From Ceratodon purpureus (Eukaryota > Streptophyta > Bryopsida > Pseudoditrichales > Ditrichaceae): DNA of 64,000 nucleotides. How positions within the stretch are numbered: the stretch's first letter is position 1; every line of letters begins with the position of its first letter. Below, one piece after another: positions 24,262-37,286 of this stretch. A program made the position numbers and the translations under genes. The notes below the pieces were generated by a model. That model made no database searches. It saw only the letters and a program-made list of their open reading frames with translations, and was not told the origin of the DNA. The stretch is from contig CM026426.1 in NCBI GenBank assembly GCA_014871385.1, positions 15,716,650 to 15,780,649 on the forward strand. Direction: 5' to 3'.

Positions 24262-27200
24262 CTTCTCCATTTGAAATTTATTATTTGATTGTGCTTGCAA
24301 ATTCATTTCATCTTTGAGGTTCACATAAAGAGCATTTAGATTTTCCTCTTTAATTAATAGCGTTGAGTTTTTGTCTTTTAAATATTTTTCAATAACTTCA
24401 AGGTTAGAAAGTCTTTCCATCAAATTTTTTATTAATTTTTCATCCTTTTTCTTATTAAATTCAAGCTGTAACTCGTGTTCCTGTTTCATTTGATTCATAG
24501 ATTCTTGTAGTTGATTTTCTCTTGATTCAGCATCTATCTGTTTTAAGGAGATTTGAAATTCAAGGAAGAATTTTGATTATCTTTACATGTTATTATTTAG
24601 AAAAAAGTATTATTGCCTAACCAACTGGAATTCAAAATCATATTTAAGAAGGTAATTTCATATTAGTGGGTTAATGTTTAATACACATTTCTATCCACTA
24701 AAGTAAGTTGATTTATACTTCTGATCATCTACACTTTACAAACATACAAAAAAGATAGCAATAAGTATGACACTAGTAGAAAAGGTGCACAACTACACCA
24801 AAGGTGAACACCTAACTTTGACCAATTACACCAAAAATTTGAAATATTCGGTGTAATTGGTCACAATTTGGTGTTCCTCTTTGGTGTAGTTGTGCACCTT
24901 TTCCACTAGTGTGATTTTATACAAAAGATCTATCCTTAATATTATCTTGAGTTATCAAAAGATACGATGAATAATGCTTTAAAATATTGTCATTATTATT
25001 TCTAAATAATCGAAAGATATAAAAGATTTTGGTGGTTTCACTCTATTTGATTTCTAAAAGCTTGGAGGTATTTAATTCAGGGAAAACTAGTTTTGTTGTC
25101 ATTCCATCTTTGAACTAACATTCCTTGAGTTTAAAGACTATCTAGTTCCTACATACCAAATATAAAGAGACCACTTAGCTTTTACAAACTATATATAAAG
25201 AAACTACCAAGCGCTTATATGTTTATTGATTATTCAACTTAAAATTTAGATTATGTTAAATTAAATTTCATGGCACCCATGTCAACTACAAGATATTTTT
25301 AAAATTAATCTAAAATATACATCTATTTTATTAAGGGAACTTTTGACATGTTCAAGTATAAATATATGTATTTAAATCCATCCCCAATAATTTTTTTTTT
25401 GTGATAAATTGCATAAGATTTTTTTTCATTTAATTTTATAAAATATTGATTTATGCAGAGGCTTAGTAGGTGACCACAAATCATTGGCATTGTAGGCGCC
25501 AACACAAATACATTTCTATAAACAACAATAGGACTCCAAGTCCATTTTATCAAAGCTTTTTTATATTGATAAATTAACAATAGTTTTAAAGCATTTTACA
25601 TCATAAAGAATTATAAAATTAAAAGAAATTTGATTAAGAAAATATGAAGAATGTCAGAATGATCATTTTTCTGGAAATTACACAATCGATGTATACAATA
25701 TCTGTAATGAGCTAAAAGTGTGTTTGTCCATTGGCTGTTGGTTGAAGTTCCAATTTTACACTCAAAATTAGAAATATGTAAATTAAAGAGATTTTGTAGT
25801 TTTCAAGATTTTTAAAAACATAAAAAACGTGCATTGTATAAAGAAACATAGAGACACATAATAATTAGATTTTGTCCCAAAAAAAAAAATTGAAGTATTT
25901 TAAACAGCACATAAACAACCTTTCAAGTTCTAAAAACTTTTAAATATTTTTTAAAAATTTATAAATTAGGTTTCATGTAATATTTATCATAGAAATGGCT
26001 TGTAACTTATAAACAATTAAACAAAAACTATTTTTGGTAACATAAATTGAGAAGTGCTATCAAACATTGAAACTTATTTAAGTACTTGAATTTTATTATT
26101 ATCATAACTCAATAATTACATTCTTTACTATTAAATCAATGTCCTCCATTAATATAATTTAATAATGAACTAATTTATTATGTAGATTTTATTATAGTGA
26201 AGTACTTAAATAGGTTTCCAGTATTTTTGATTAAAATTTGATATATCTATTGCAAGTCTTTGATATATTATTAATTTGTAAATGAAGTATATTTCTTGAA
26301 TGAGTGTATAAATTATTCTGAAATAAGGAAAAAAATTTATCAAGAATTAATACATTGAGCATTTGATACCTGAAAGTATTATAAAAAATATAAATTATAG
26401 TAATGGTACTAATCTACTTGAACTATTCAATTCTAAATTTCTTAATTAAATGGCTTGCTCATGACCTTAGCTTTCATGTTTTTTTTATCATACATTTCTT
26501 TATCTTTTGAAAAATTATTCATTTTTTCTTTGAGTTTGACAATTTGGAATTTTGAATCCCCCCACAAACTTGCTGCAGCCCAAATTTTAATGTTCTTCCC
26601 GGAAGAAAATGCCCACAGTTGCCAATCTGCTTTTATCATAGATTTAACATACCTGTGCACATTATGTCCTTACATTGCATTTGAAGGAGGGACAGACGGG
26701 AAGGAAGGAAGTCTTGTATAATTTCAAATGTTGTAGAAAATACTAGCAATATAATGCACATATATAAATATAAATATATAAACATATGTTAAAAAATGCA
26801 ATTGATTATAATGTGCACATACCCTCCTTGATGACCTAAGGAAAATAGAAGCGAATAAGACAATGCATCCCAAACCAATATAGATCCATCTGCAGATCCA
26901 CTCCATACACGGAAGCCCATTTCAACCATACTACAAACTGGTCCTTTGTGTCCGTGCATTGTTTGTTTTACAGACATATCCAATATGCTCCAAACTTTTA
27001 TCAAGTTGTCTTCACTACCACTCCATACAGTACCCTTTCCAACTTGACAAAGAACTAATACGGCAAGTGTGTGGCCTGTACTTTATTAAAAATTACAACA
27101 ATATTGAATTCAAAATTACATTTATTTTTTCTTTAAAATAGATATACTATGTGCTGGCTATGGTTGTTGGATTGCAATAATTGAATCATACTGAATATCA

Positions 27201-30200
27201 GTGATTATTCCTTAAAATACAATCATTATGTATCATATGTATGCAAACTTAGAGTTTTGATTGCCTCCATGCAACCAACATTAGTTTTATGATACAAACC
27301 TTTTTCGATTTATTTTGGTCAATCATATATAAATCATATATGTGACACAGAATATCTTATTTAAATTCATCCTCAATCACTTTTGCAAAAACATTATCAC
27401 TTTAGAATTCTCTTGATAAAATAAAACAATTATAACATACACTACAAAATATACATTTTACAAACAAAGTTTCAAAAACAAGGGAGTGAATCAAAATGTA
27501 CCTTTAGTTTGTATATTGTGGAATACTTTCTAATCATAAGAAATGCATTAACCCCTAAAAGGCCAAAGTCCTAGAATGGGCTTTCTGAAATTTTTGGCAG
27601 GTTTTTCCGATGTCAATTTTGGATGTGAGTTTCTGAAATCTGTGTGGACGTATGGAATTGCAAAAGCTTTGTGAGAATATATATTTTTTTGCACTAAAAT
27701 TAGAAAATATATTTATGGTGCCCAAAGTGGTTTTCCTTACTTCTTGGGCAACTCCAAAATTTTGATACACCCTTCAACTACCTTTGGGATTTTTAATGCA
27801 AGTACCTAACATGATTGGCTTTGAGATTATCAACAAACAAATTCTTAATTGTGCAGGATTTTCATTCTATAAGAAGCCAAACTTTATCATTTTTTTAGAC
27901 AAGCACAATTTTTTTAATAGCATAATTTTTATTTTATTTTATTTAAAAAAAAATTATACTTCAAGAATAGACATAAGCCTGTGTTTTGACCCTCTAGGTT
28001 TTTATTCTAAGAAGAAATAGTTTATCAAAAAATAAAATGAGTATTAACAATTACATGAACTTGTGTACCTTAAACAATGTTTTTTACAATGCTACACCTT
28101 TTTGTTGAATCTAAAATTTGGTGCACAAGTAACTAATATTGTGCACATTCTTTTAGTGCGAAACCTCTAACTTGTATAGTGCAAAAAATTGGACAAAGAG
28201 AAGTCAAAGCTTGTTAATCTTGTTTTCAAAAGATAAAATAAAAATACAAATTTGCTCCAAACTCTATAATTTTCTAGTCCACTCTATCAAATTTATTGAA
28301 ATTTCTTGTGCATGATCTTCTAGGATTCTTAAGTTGGATCCTACAGTTAAAGATGCAAAAACAATTTATGTTTGGTTTTTTTACTCTTACTTGTAAAATG
28401 ATAGTTTTTGAAGTGTTTATGGTGAGAAATGGTCACGGCTGATTGTGGTTAAATCATAATGAATTGACATTTACACATTGATATGATGTGGATGGATTCA
28501 TGTTTTTTAAAACTATTTACTTAGTTACATTGTAAATCATGTAGTTTGAAAATCGTAAGATATCATGTTTCTATATCCTAATTTACAACATTCTCTTACT
28601 ACAATTAATTTTGAAGTTGAAAATGTGATTTGAAATGAATAAAAATACCTCAATACCATACAAGGTTTGCCACTTGATAAACAAACATTTATTTAAGAGA
28701 AAAAAAATAAGGTTTGTTTTAAAAAACCGAGTTTCCTAAATAAAATTAAAAAATAAAAAAGAATTTGAAAAAGAAGCAAAAAATCAATAAAAATGACCTT
28801 AAATGGTTTAGAAATAACAAAATTTTGCAAAAACTAATTTATTCTATTTTTTGTTTTTTATTTTTCATAATTTCATATATTTTACCTTTTTCATGGAATG
28901 TTTTTGGGCAAACCTCCCATGTTACTATTATTCAAAGCAAAAAAATGTATAACGGAATTATATAAAAACTTCACAACTTACACCTTTTTTATTTTTATGG
29001 TGACAGGTTTTGAAATTGAAAGTATATTCTATATCATATTACCTTTTACATAATTTTTAGACGCTCAAATTTGGACTTCAAATTTATCATAACCTCTTGA
29101 TACTTTATATACAATGATACTTTTGCAAACCATGTCTACATTTATGTCATTGTCCATTTTATGAAATAAAGCTTGTGATCTACCTTTTCCTTTTTTAACA
29201 TCACCAAGGATATTGTGTTGCAATTTGTTGTCAAGAACTGAACATCTTGAAACTTCAGGTTCGTTAGAACTGCTCCACATTTGCATCTCCGTACCATGTT
29301 CTTCTTTACGCACCATGCAAAGCCACCTAACAGAAGTGTGATGATGACCATATGCCATTAAAACCTCTCCTAACAACCCCCACTTCCTGATTTGAAAATC
29401 AACTCCACCTGTCAATTTTCAATACTAGACATTAAAATACTTCCAACTGCACAAGAATCAAAGAATTGATCTAAAAGGACTTTTAACCCTCTCACATAAA
29501 ACTCATTGAACCCTGTGATGGCACCAGATGTTAATTTTGACACTTTGGATGACAAAGATTTCGAAGGGCCATTTCTTTTCCATCCAAAGTCTGATTTCAG
29601 TGAAGTTTATTGTTTTAGTTTTCAAATAGATGTTTTTTAAATTTTTTTTCAAAAACTTTAAGCTCAATACCAGATGTTGTGAAGGTTTCAAAGTATTTTG
29701 AACCAAAGGGGTACGATTTTGGACTGTATTTACCTTTGTGAAATTTAGAGCTTTTAATGCATTTGTTGGATAATTCGATGAATTTTCATGACTTAAAATT
29801 ATTGATTAACTATTTCTTTTCATTTTAAAGTTTTGCACCAATATGTTTTTAAGATGATGATGAAGAAAACTTTAATATAAATTTTATTTTTAGTATATTT
29901 AATAACATACCAACACTAAAATGTCAACTTTCAAGCTTGAACCCAATTTTGATATTATGACATTGTGATTTTAAATCTTTGAAGCTTCATGAATTCATAT
30001 GGAATCCACATCAGAATGTCTACTAAAAAATTGTACAATATGGATTTCAACATCTTACTTCCATTTATGCCCAAGGCACTTTCAGAGATTGTTTTAGAAA
30101 TTAATTGAAGTATTTGGTTTCATTATAATTATTATTTTATTTTGAAAGTAAATGAATAACATAGTAATGAATATTTAATCATCAATAACTGAACTCCTAT

Positions 30201-30950
30201 TGTCATTTTCTATGAAGGATGAAAATTATTTTAAAAGAGTTCTTAATCTTTAACTAAAATTATTGATTTTTATATTAATCAATCATATATATGTATGTAT
30301 GTAAGCTCATGTGGAACTTAGCATAAGCATAATAAATTCCAATAAGAATAACAGTAATATTATGCATAAATTTTATATTTTACTACGCGCTAAGTCCAAT
30401 GGTGCTCGGTAGTGAAAGAGTTAGCCTGGTTGTGAAGGGTTAAAAATTAGAGGATCAATTAGTTTTGACAAGAGCAAAGGGGATACTACTGTGCAAATAG
30501 AAATCACCAGACCAGACTGAGTTAATCATCGCCACAATGCAGGACACTCCTCCAGGGTGAGCTTTCCATCGAGTTCCAACGGTTTTGTTTTCGATGTTAA
30601 TTATTGCGATTTCTCCATTCGAGAAGCCCAACCAAATATCATTTCCACGATTTGCTCCTTGAATCACGTTAATAGGTATTCCAAGACCATCATGAAATAT
30701 TACATTTGTTGCATCCTACAGTAATAACTCAAATTGCACTAAGTAATAATGTAAGTATATATATAAATATAAATATAAATATATATATAAAAGTAGACAT
30801 CAGGAAGAATACAAAATTACTTGGGATATGGTAAGTGACGCACATCAACATTCCATTGGTACAAGACCCCTTTATGGTCACTTGTGAAAAGTAGCTTTCC
30901 AGTGTAAGTGGCACATCTAACCCTTTCTTGCAAAGTAGCTATGCATGCCA
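24262..30950 (-). CDS. WD40-repeat protein with C-terminal coiled coil, partial gene, six exons
   Basis: Six minus-strand exons join with GT-AG borders and matching phase: 30844-30950, 30508-30715, 29184-29408, 26823-27075, 26466-26652 and 24262-24537 (phases 0, 1, 1, 2, 0). They give about 418 codons without a stop. WD40 blades are seen as GKLLFTSDHKGVLYQW, DIWLGFSNGEIAIINI, VWSGGVDFQIRKWG, VWSGSEDNLIKVWS, VWSGSADGSILVWD and LWAFSSGKNIKIW. The last exon is a Lys/Glu-rich coiled coil (ENQLQESMNQMKQEHELQLE). Such proteins usually act as scaffolds; no specific function can be given. Neither end is seen: the first exon starts in phase 1, and the last ends in phase 0 with a GTAAAA donor. The introns are long and AT-rich and contain CACTA MITE 2 and TTAA element C. 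Intact frame over six junctions argues for a live gene. Confidence 0.8.
24771..24911. mobile_element. CACTA-type MITE, copy 2 (in a WD40-gene intron)
   Basis: 141 bp, palindromic, ends CACTAGTAGAAAAGG and CCTTTTCCACTAGTG, flanked by TGA at 24768-24770 and 24912-24914. Same length and family as the copy at 20288. It sits in the intron between the exons at 24262-24537 and 26466-26652. Confidence 0.88.
27552..27860 (+). mobile_element. TTAA-bounded element, copy C, truncated or divergent
   Basis: Starts at TTAA (27548-27551) with CCCCTAAAAGGCCAAAGTCC, the family's left end. The sequence soon diverges from copies A, B and D. A GTACCTAACATGATTGG-like block near 27801 resembles copy E near 41955. 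No right end was found, so the end given here is approximate. It lies in the WD40-gene intron between 27075 and 29184. Confidence 0.6.
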
Positions 30951-31642
30951 CTGAAAATCAAATACAATGCAAAGTTGTCCAAGAATTTATTATGTTCTGT
31001 TAGAAAGTTGGTAAGTAACCCAAGGTTCTAGCATTAAAATCCAAAAAGTATGTATTGAAACAAATACTTCAATAAGTGGATCAAGCATCATGGCAGTGAG
31101 GTCCTCCAATCATATATATGAATGAGGTAAAGAATAAAGTGAGATTTAAAAAAACAATTTAGGTGAGAAAGAAGGTGAGTTTATTGCTTCATGACAAATA
31201 ACACTTATTACGGCAGTTTCTTTATTTTAAAGAAGCAACTGATGTGAAATATTTGTAACTTAGAATTAATTTCTAATAAATGTCAAAACCTCCAAAAATA
31301 TTTATGGGTTACTATGTTGTTTTAAAATAATTAAAAAAAAAAATTCACACAACATTGGACAACCCTTGTGGAAGGAGTTCAAACCTTCTAAATTTTGGAT
31401 GTAGGGAGCTGCTGCAGGTGGTGGTCTGATTGGCTTTACGGTCATTGCCATACTCAACCACGCTTTTTAATAACTGACTTAGAACAACACTTTTAAGAAT
31501 AAAATTAAGCAGCCTTTCAGAAATATGCTCCGGTTTCTGTAGATATTTTCATTTTCGGGAAATGGCAGAGAAAATGGTATGAGTTGAATTATATTAGTTT
31601 ATCCTTTGAAGAATTCATACCGCTTCAACACAATTTTTGTTA
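30951..31642. other. AT-rich, no gene fixed; short exon-like end at 31404-31470
   Basis: Between the most upstream WD40 exon recognised and Helitron H2. On the plus strand a short frame GAAAGGGLIGFTVIAILNHAF ends in TAA at 31468-31470 and follows an AG that could be an acceptor. It may be the last exon of an unseen gene, but it is too short to judge. Confidence 0.3.
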
Positions 31643-34600
31643 TCTATTATACAAATGAGCATGGATGTCTCACTCGACGGTTCCACGCCGGAATCTGTCG
31701 AGGAGACAACTCACACCTTTAACATGTGCCTTGGGGACCGCTACGACAATGGTGGCGCGCAGGGTGCAGTTGCGAACGGTTTGATGGAGAAAGAAGGCGA
31801 CACATTCTTGCAGTGCTACCTGATCCGCCTCCACGCTACGACTTCCATGCACATGCAACATGCTTTGGGGCAATTTCGATGAGCTCTATGGGTTAGGGTG
31901 ATGGAGTTTTGAGCTGTTGTGAGGTTAGGGTGATGGTTTTTTGATCTTGTGGATGGTTGTGTGGTGCAGAGACTGGGGCCGGAGTGGCGGTAGAGGGTGT
32001 AGAGAAGCCGAAGGCGGATCCGTGGAAATTGGAGACGCAACCGATTCGGGAAGATCAAGTAGTCAATGCTGTCAAGTTTCTTTCGCATCCCAAAGTTCAG
32101 GGGTCGCCCATTGTCCATCGACGGTCGTTTTTAGAGAGGAAGGGGCTGACAGGAGAGGAGATTGATGAAGCTTTCTGCAGGGTTCCGGTATTTTTCTTAC
32201 TGGCTCGGTGTAGAGAATGCTTGGAAATCCTGGAAGTAGTTTGCAAGCAGGTCTTTAGGGGTTGTTTTCTGAAACTGGGGTTAGGTGCAGCAAATATTTG
32301 GGTTAATTTGGGTTCCTAGCTCTAATGAAATAGGAGTAATGGCGTTTGTGTTATTCCAACTTAACATATTGTTTGCAAAGCATCTGGTGTTTTCACATGA
32401 CGGAAATGAACAATGTGGGGTGTGACAACATTTTTTTTGCATCACTGTGGTGATTGATATTCAAGATGGTTTTGCCATTTTAATTAAAGGAATTAGTAAC
32501 CGTGGCTTGTCGTTTGCTCAGGATCCCTCATCTTCAGAGGCAGCTGCAACTGCTGCGGCAGCGAAAGGTATTTTATCCGTTTTGACTCCCTGCGTGCTGT
32601 TGAAGTTGTCGTCTGCACACAGGGAACGCCGAGTCTTATGTTTGGCAAAAATGCAGGGACACTGCGTTGTCAAAGCGTTCTAACATATTATGGTTTTAAC
32701 AGATGTGCAAGCGCAGGCTCCCTCATCCCAGCCTATTGCTCCAGCTCAGCAAGTGGTAGTAGCACAGAAACCACGTGAATTGAGCTGGGGGCAGAAGCTG
32801 CTTGGTCTGGGGGTAATTGTGGCAGCAGGTGCCGGCGCAGGAGTTGTAACAAAGGTGTGTATTACATGGCTTAATTGAGATGTTATTTTATAAAGCGGGA
32901 CAGACAGTGTAGTTTCACCTTTTTGTCCAATTCATCAGCACACGTATTGAGAACTGGGTTTGTCATGCGTTTGCTTGGAGGATTACGTGTATAGTGGTAT
33001 AGGATGATGATGCACGTGGTTTGAAGGTCATGATAGTTCTTAGTGCAGGAAGTTTCTATCCACAATATTTGTTCGAAAGTGTACTCATTGAGTTTGCTGT
33101 GTTCAAGCATTCAGGCGTATATACTTCCAAAGTTCAAATCGTGGGTGCGTAGTATTCTTCTAGATGACGGTGAAACGGATAAAAAGATATCTCCACATAC
33201 CGAAGGACTACCTGTTGAGCCACTTGTAAATGAAGCTGCACTAGCAGGTAATGCTGCCGCTGCCGCTGCTTCTGAAGTGGCTGCAGCTATGCGTGAATTT
33301 TCTCATGCCAGAGCTAAAGGTAGATCTCCAACGTCTTGGGTTTGTTGGATGATTTCTCTGTTATGACCTCTTGGCCAGTGTACGAGGCTCCTTTACTGCT
33401 ACTAGTTTCTTTCACTGCAGGATTCCATCGTGTGTTTGTGGATTGAAAGGTGGTGCTAAGCTGTGTTTTTTTCTTTTTCTTTCCTTTGTGTGTATTGTGT
33501 GTTCAGAAAGTCTGCAGCTGGGAAGCATAATCAAAGCTTTGGAAACCCAAACCCTTGAGCTGAAATCTGCTCTCTCAGGCATGCGGGATGTTGTTAACAA
33601 TAATAGCAACAACAACTACGATTACAATAACAGCAGCTCGGAATTAACTCCTACAACAACACTTGGTTCTATCCGCCTCGCCAAGGCGCTAGGTTGGCCC
33701 AGACTGCGCCCAGATTGTGCTCAGATTGCACTCCAGAAGCGCTGCCTCATCCTTGGTGAGCTCTCTCCCGACCCATGTTTACTTTAGGCAACCAAAGTTG
33801 CTAGCTTGGTGGAGTCGTGGACTGTGTCTGCCTGGACTTTGTGGTGTTCGTTGGTTCAGTTGCACCGCTTAAGCTTTTTCGTTTGCACTTGTGGACTCAG
33901 CTTCACTGCTCTCGTCGGGTTCCAGTTTCATGGAGTGAGGCTCCCGGACGACAGCCGTGCGACTCGACATTTCTCGTAAGTCATTCCGCTCTCAATCCCT
34001 CGCTTGCTTGTGTTGATCCAATTCTGGAGGATGTTCACTGGGAGCTTGACTAGGAGTTTGTTGGAGTTTGTGGTGTTTTGTGCTCTTGGTGATATTGCGG
34101 TGGAATGAATTGAATGGCCATTCTGGTTATGGTACTGTGAATGTGTTTGATTAGCGACGTGGAGTGTGGGGGAGCATTTCTGTTATTTGTCGAGGTTTTT
34201 CTGGGAGTTTTGTTTGTGGCGTTCGTGGTAGCTAGGAGGTGCACTGTGTTGGATTGGTTTGACGTTAGGGTGATGGAGTTTTGAGCTGTTGTGAGATGGT
34301 GGATTAGAGAATGAATGAATAGAGATGTGAGTTGTGTGAGGTGTATTATATGGCATTTTAAAGGGGAGTTGGAATTAGGTACAGTGCCGGAGGGGTCCGC
34401 CATTTGGAGGATCCAATTGTTTTACTGTTTGAGCTATGGCTTTGAAGCTGATTCTGCTGTTTGAGCTGTTGTTATCTTCTGTAGATAGGATTTTGAGATT
34501 TATTTTTTTAATATATTTTTTAAGTTTGTTTTTCCTCTCTTTTGTTGAACAGTCACTGAATAGTGGATTCTGGTGTAGGTCTTGGAGCGGTTTGGAGATT

Positions 34601-35606
34601 TATATTTTATTTATATTTTTAATTTGTGATTTCTTAGAGTGTTGTGAGAATTTAGAAGGATCTGTTGACATTGCTATGGTCACAGTGTTGATTATGAATT
34701 GCAATGATTGACTGTCAACGATTCTTGAAATGCACTTAGGTTTTGTTTTTTTGTGGTTCCACTTTCACAATTGGTGAACATATTGACTGATTGAGAATCA
34801 TCTGCTGTATCACATTAAGGAGCTCAAGAGGATAGAATGGCGCCAGTGAAGTGTTTGCAATTGCAAGCTCAGACTCTATGCTCTGGACATCACGTTTGTT
34901 GTTTCTAAATCATCAATTTGAGGAAAATCCGTTTACAGTATCTCATAAGTTCTGTTGCAATAAAAATTCCATTTTTTTTTTTTTTCAAAATTTCAGATCT
35001 TTGTTTCTTTTTTTCCATTTACTATTCCAAAAATATATACTATTCAATATATTATTGCAAATTACTACTCAATAACAAATAAATTAAAAAACAAGTATTA
35101 ATATGAAATTAATTTTTAGTATTTATAAATTTCAAAAAAAAAAATTGATATTACTAAATTACATAGAGTGCTAATGTAAATTTTTACTAATTTTTTATTA
35201 GAGTTATCTTAAAATTATAGATGGATTAATACAAATTTATTTACACACTTAAAAGAAGGTTCTTGTATGCCTAAACCATATAATATGTTGACTGTGATAT
35301 AGAATATGCTGACTGTAAGTCAATTGTGCTTGCACACACTTCTGGTGGCTAACTGAACACAGTCTTATAAGCCAACATCATAGTCATGAACCTGTAATTA
35401 AGTTCACTAGGGTATATACACCATGCAGTATATGTTCGTGGGATTCAACAAAGACAGCCGTGTAAAATAAACCAGTACTGTCTATGTGAATTCAAAATCC
35501 ATCACAGAGGAATGGATATAATATACTTCATATTTAATTTTAAATTTTCTAAAAGTCCTTAATATTAATCTAATGACAACGTGCTCAACGGCACGGGTCC
35601 CACTAG
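31643..35606 (+). mobile_element. Helitron H2, near-identical to H1
   Basis: Starts TCTATTATAC after A (31642) and ends with hairpin CGTGC-TCAACG-GCACG then GGTCCCACTAG, followed by T (35607). It is 3964 bp, exactly as H1. By eye only three bases differ: at 34560, 35217 and 35584 (H1 15331, 15988 and 16355). The last change restores a perfect 5-bp hairpin stem that is imperfect in H1. It holds the same internal PEX14 fragment and no helicase. The T that follows is the first base of H3, so H2 and H3 are directly adjacent. Confidence 0.9.
31970..33755 (+). pseudogene. PEX14: Captured PEX14 fragment, five exons (in H2)
   Basis: I saw no difference from the H1 fragment. Exons are at 31970-32187, 32522-32567, 32703-32854, 33115-33319 and 33507-33755. 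It has the N-terminal PEX5-binding domain, hydrophobic segment and start of the coiled coil, with all splice sites and phases preserved. It lacks the natural first exon and C-terminus and so is unlikely to make a working peroxin. A truncated N-terminal domain could in principle compete with PEX14 if expressed; that is speculation. Confidence 0.88.
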
Positions 35607-35800
35607 TCTATTATACAAATGAGCATGGTTTGTCTCACTCAACGGTTCCATGCCGGAATCCGTCGAGGAGACAACCATGCTAAGACACGTCGACATGCAG
35701 GCCGAGGTACCCTCATGCAAGCTGCAGTTCCCCATCTCCGTTGCTCTTTTTGAGGCGATTCTCGACGATTCTGTATCTAACTTCGTCATCTTTGTGTAGC

Positions 35801-36790
35801 ATGCAGGGGCTTCTGCGAAGATTATTCCTCAGAAAATTTGAATCTGCATCAAAAGGGTCATGGCGCTGTGGCTATCAGTTGCGGGACTGTTTGCGGACCT
35901 CGCTCAGGTGGGGCGCGCGCGGAGGAGCTCTGAATCACGGGAACGATGTTGTGTGGGCGCGCTCCTCGCGCCCGCTCTCCGTGGTGGCTTCCTCGGCGAC
36001 GGGGCTTGCTTCGCAGGTTGGTTTGGGGAATTGCAGTGTTGGCAGTGTTGTTTTTTGGTGATGTGAATTCTTGTAATTTTGGGATTATTGGATTTTGAGT
36101 TTTTCGAAGTTTTGGCTGAAATTAGTTTTTGTGTGATTTGGTGAGAGTGGGATGTCCGATCATTGTTGGATTGGTCATGTGCAAAATTTGAACATGGTGA
36201 GATTAGTGAAGCCCTCCAGAGGTTTTGAATGGCGAATTGGATGGATGGTTTATGAGATTGAGAATATGTGGATTGTCCTTCTTTATGAATTGCATGCCGT
36301 CACGTAAGTTCTGATGGATATACGCAATTCAGGTTGAGGATGTGCAATTTAGAGTTGTGAACTACGGGTAGTTTTAGAGATAATTTGTTTTTGAGATGGA
36401 GACCTAAGCAGTTATTATCCCAGCTATCGGATTTGGTTCAAAGAGTTTTTAACAAGAAATTTCATTTTTTAAGATGATCTAATGTGTCCGTGTTGTCAGT
36501 TTGGGGCTGAAGATTAGGGTGATATTGTGAATGCTCAGACATGGTCAAAGAGCCTCTAAAAAGATTAGGTCAAATTGAGATCATTAGCAGCTGCTGCATG
36601 CTTATGAGTCGCAGAACTTCCAAGAGTGTATCGTATCTGGAGCAGGGATCTTAACATTTTTTTCACATATATTCAAGGAATGAATGCTGGAATTTGATAA
36701 CAAAGGAGTTGTAAATGCATATTGCAGACCGTGCCTAATGAGAAACTGGATGAAGAGACGAAGTTCTGGGAGCAAATTCGGGCACATCAA
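35801..36790 (+). pseudogene. Captured exons of an unidentified, possibly organelle-targeted protein (in H3)
   Basis: Exon 35801-36016 opens with ATG and encodes an Arg/Ser-rich, acid-poor start (MQGLLRRLFLRKFESASKG) like a mitochondrial targeting peptide, ending ...SSATGLASQ at a CAG/GT donor. A second exon at 36728-36790 (TVPNEKLDEETKFWEQIRAH) has a GCAG acceptor and GTAAGA donor. Both are in phase 0 and could join. The family is not recognised. An overlapping frame from 35860 is also open, so the choice of frame in the first exon is uncertain. Confidence 0.45.
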
Positions 36791-36971
36791 GTAAGATTGC
36801 TACCCAAAGTTATGTGAACTGAAGGTGCATTGTTTTAAATCGACTTCGTGCAATTCGTGCAATTCGTGTGTCTATACTGATCTGCATCCTTTGTGCAAAA
36901 AGCAGCTGCACGATTGTCGAAAGTGGACGAAGCTCGCACGCTAGAATAACATGTGTCTGATTAACATGTGA

Positions 36972-37286
<315 letters not shown>

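Noticed and set aside
31404-31470. Membrane-anchor terminal exon (GAAAGGGLIGFTVIAILNHAF)
   Set aside because: Looks like a natural C-terminus after an AG, but it is only about 21 codons with no neighbouring exon, so it was kept only as a note.
12414-35606. Ordinary segmental duplication for H1 and H2
   Set aside because: The similarity stops exactly at the Helitron ends, between A and T, on both sides. Flanking sequences are unrelated.
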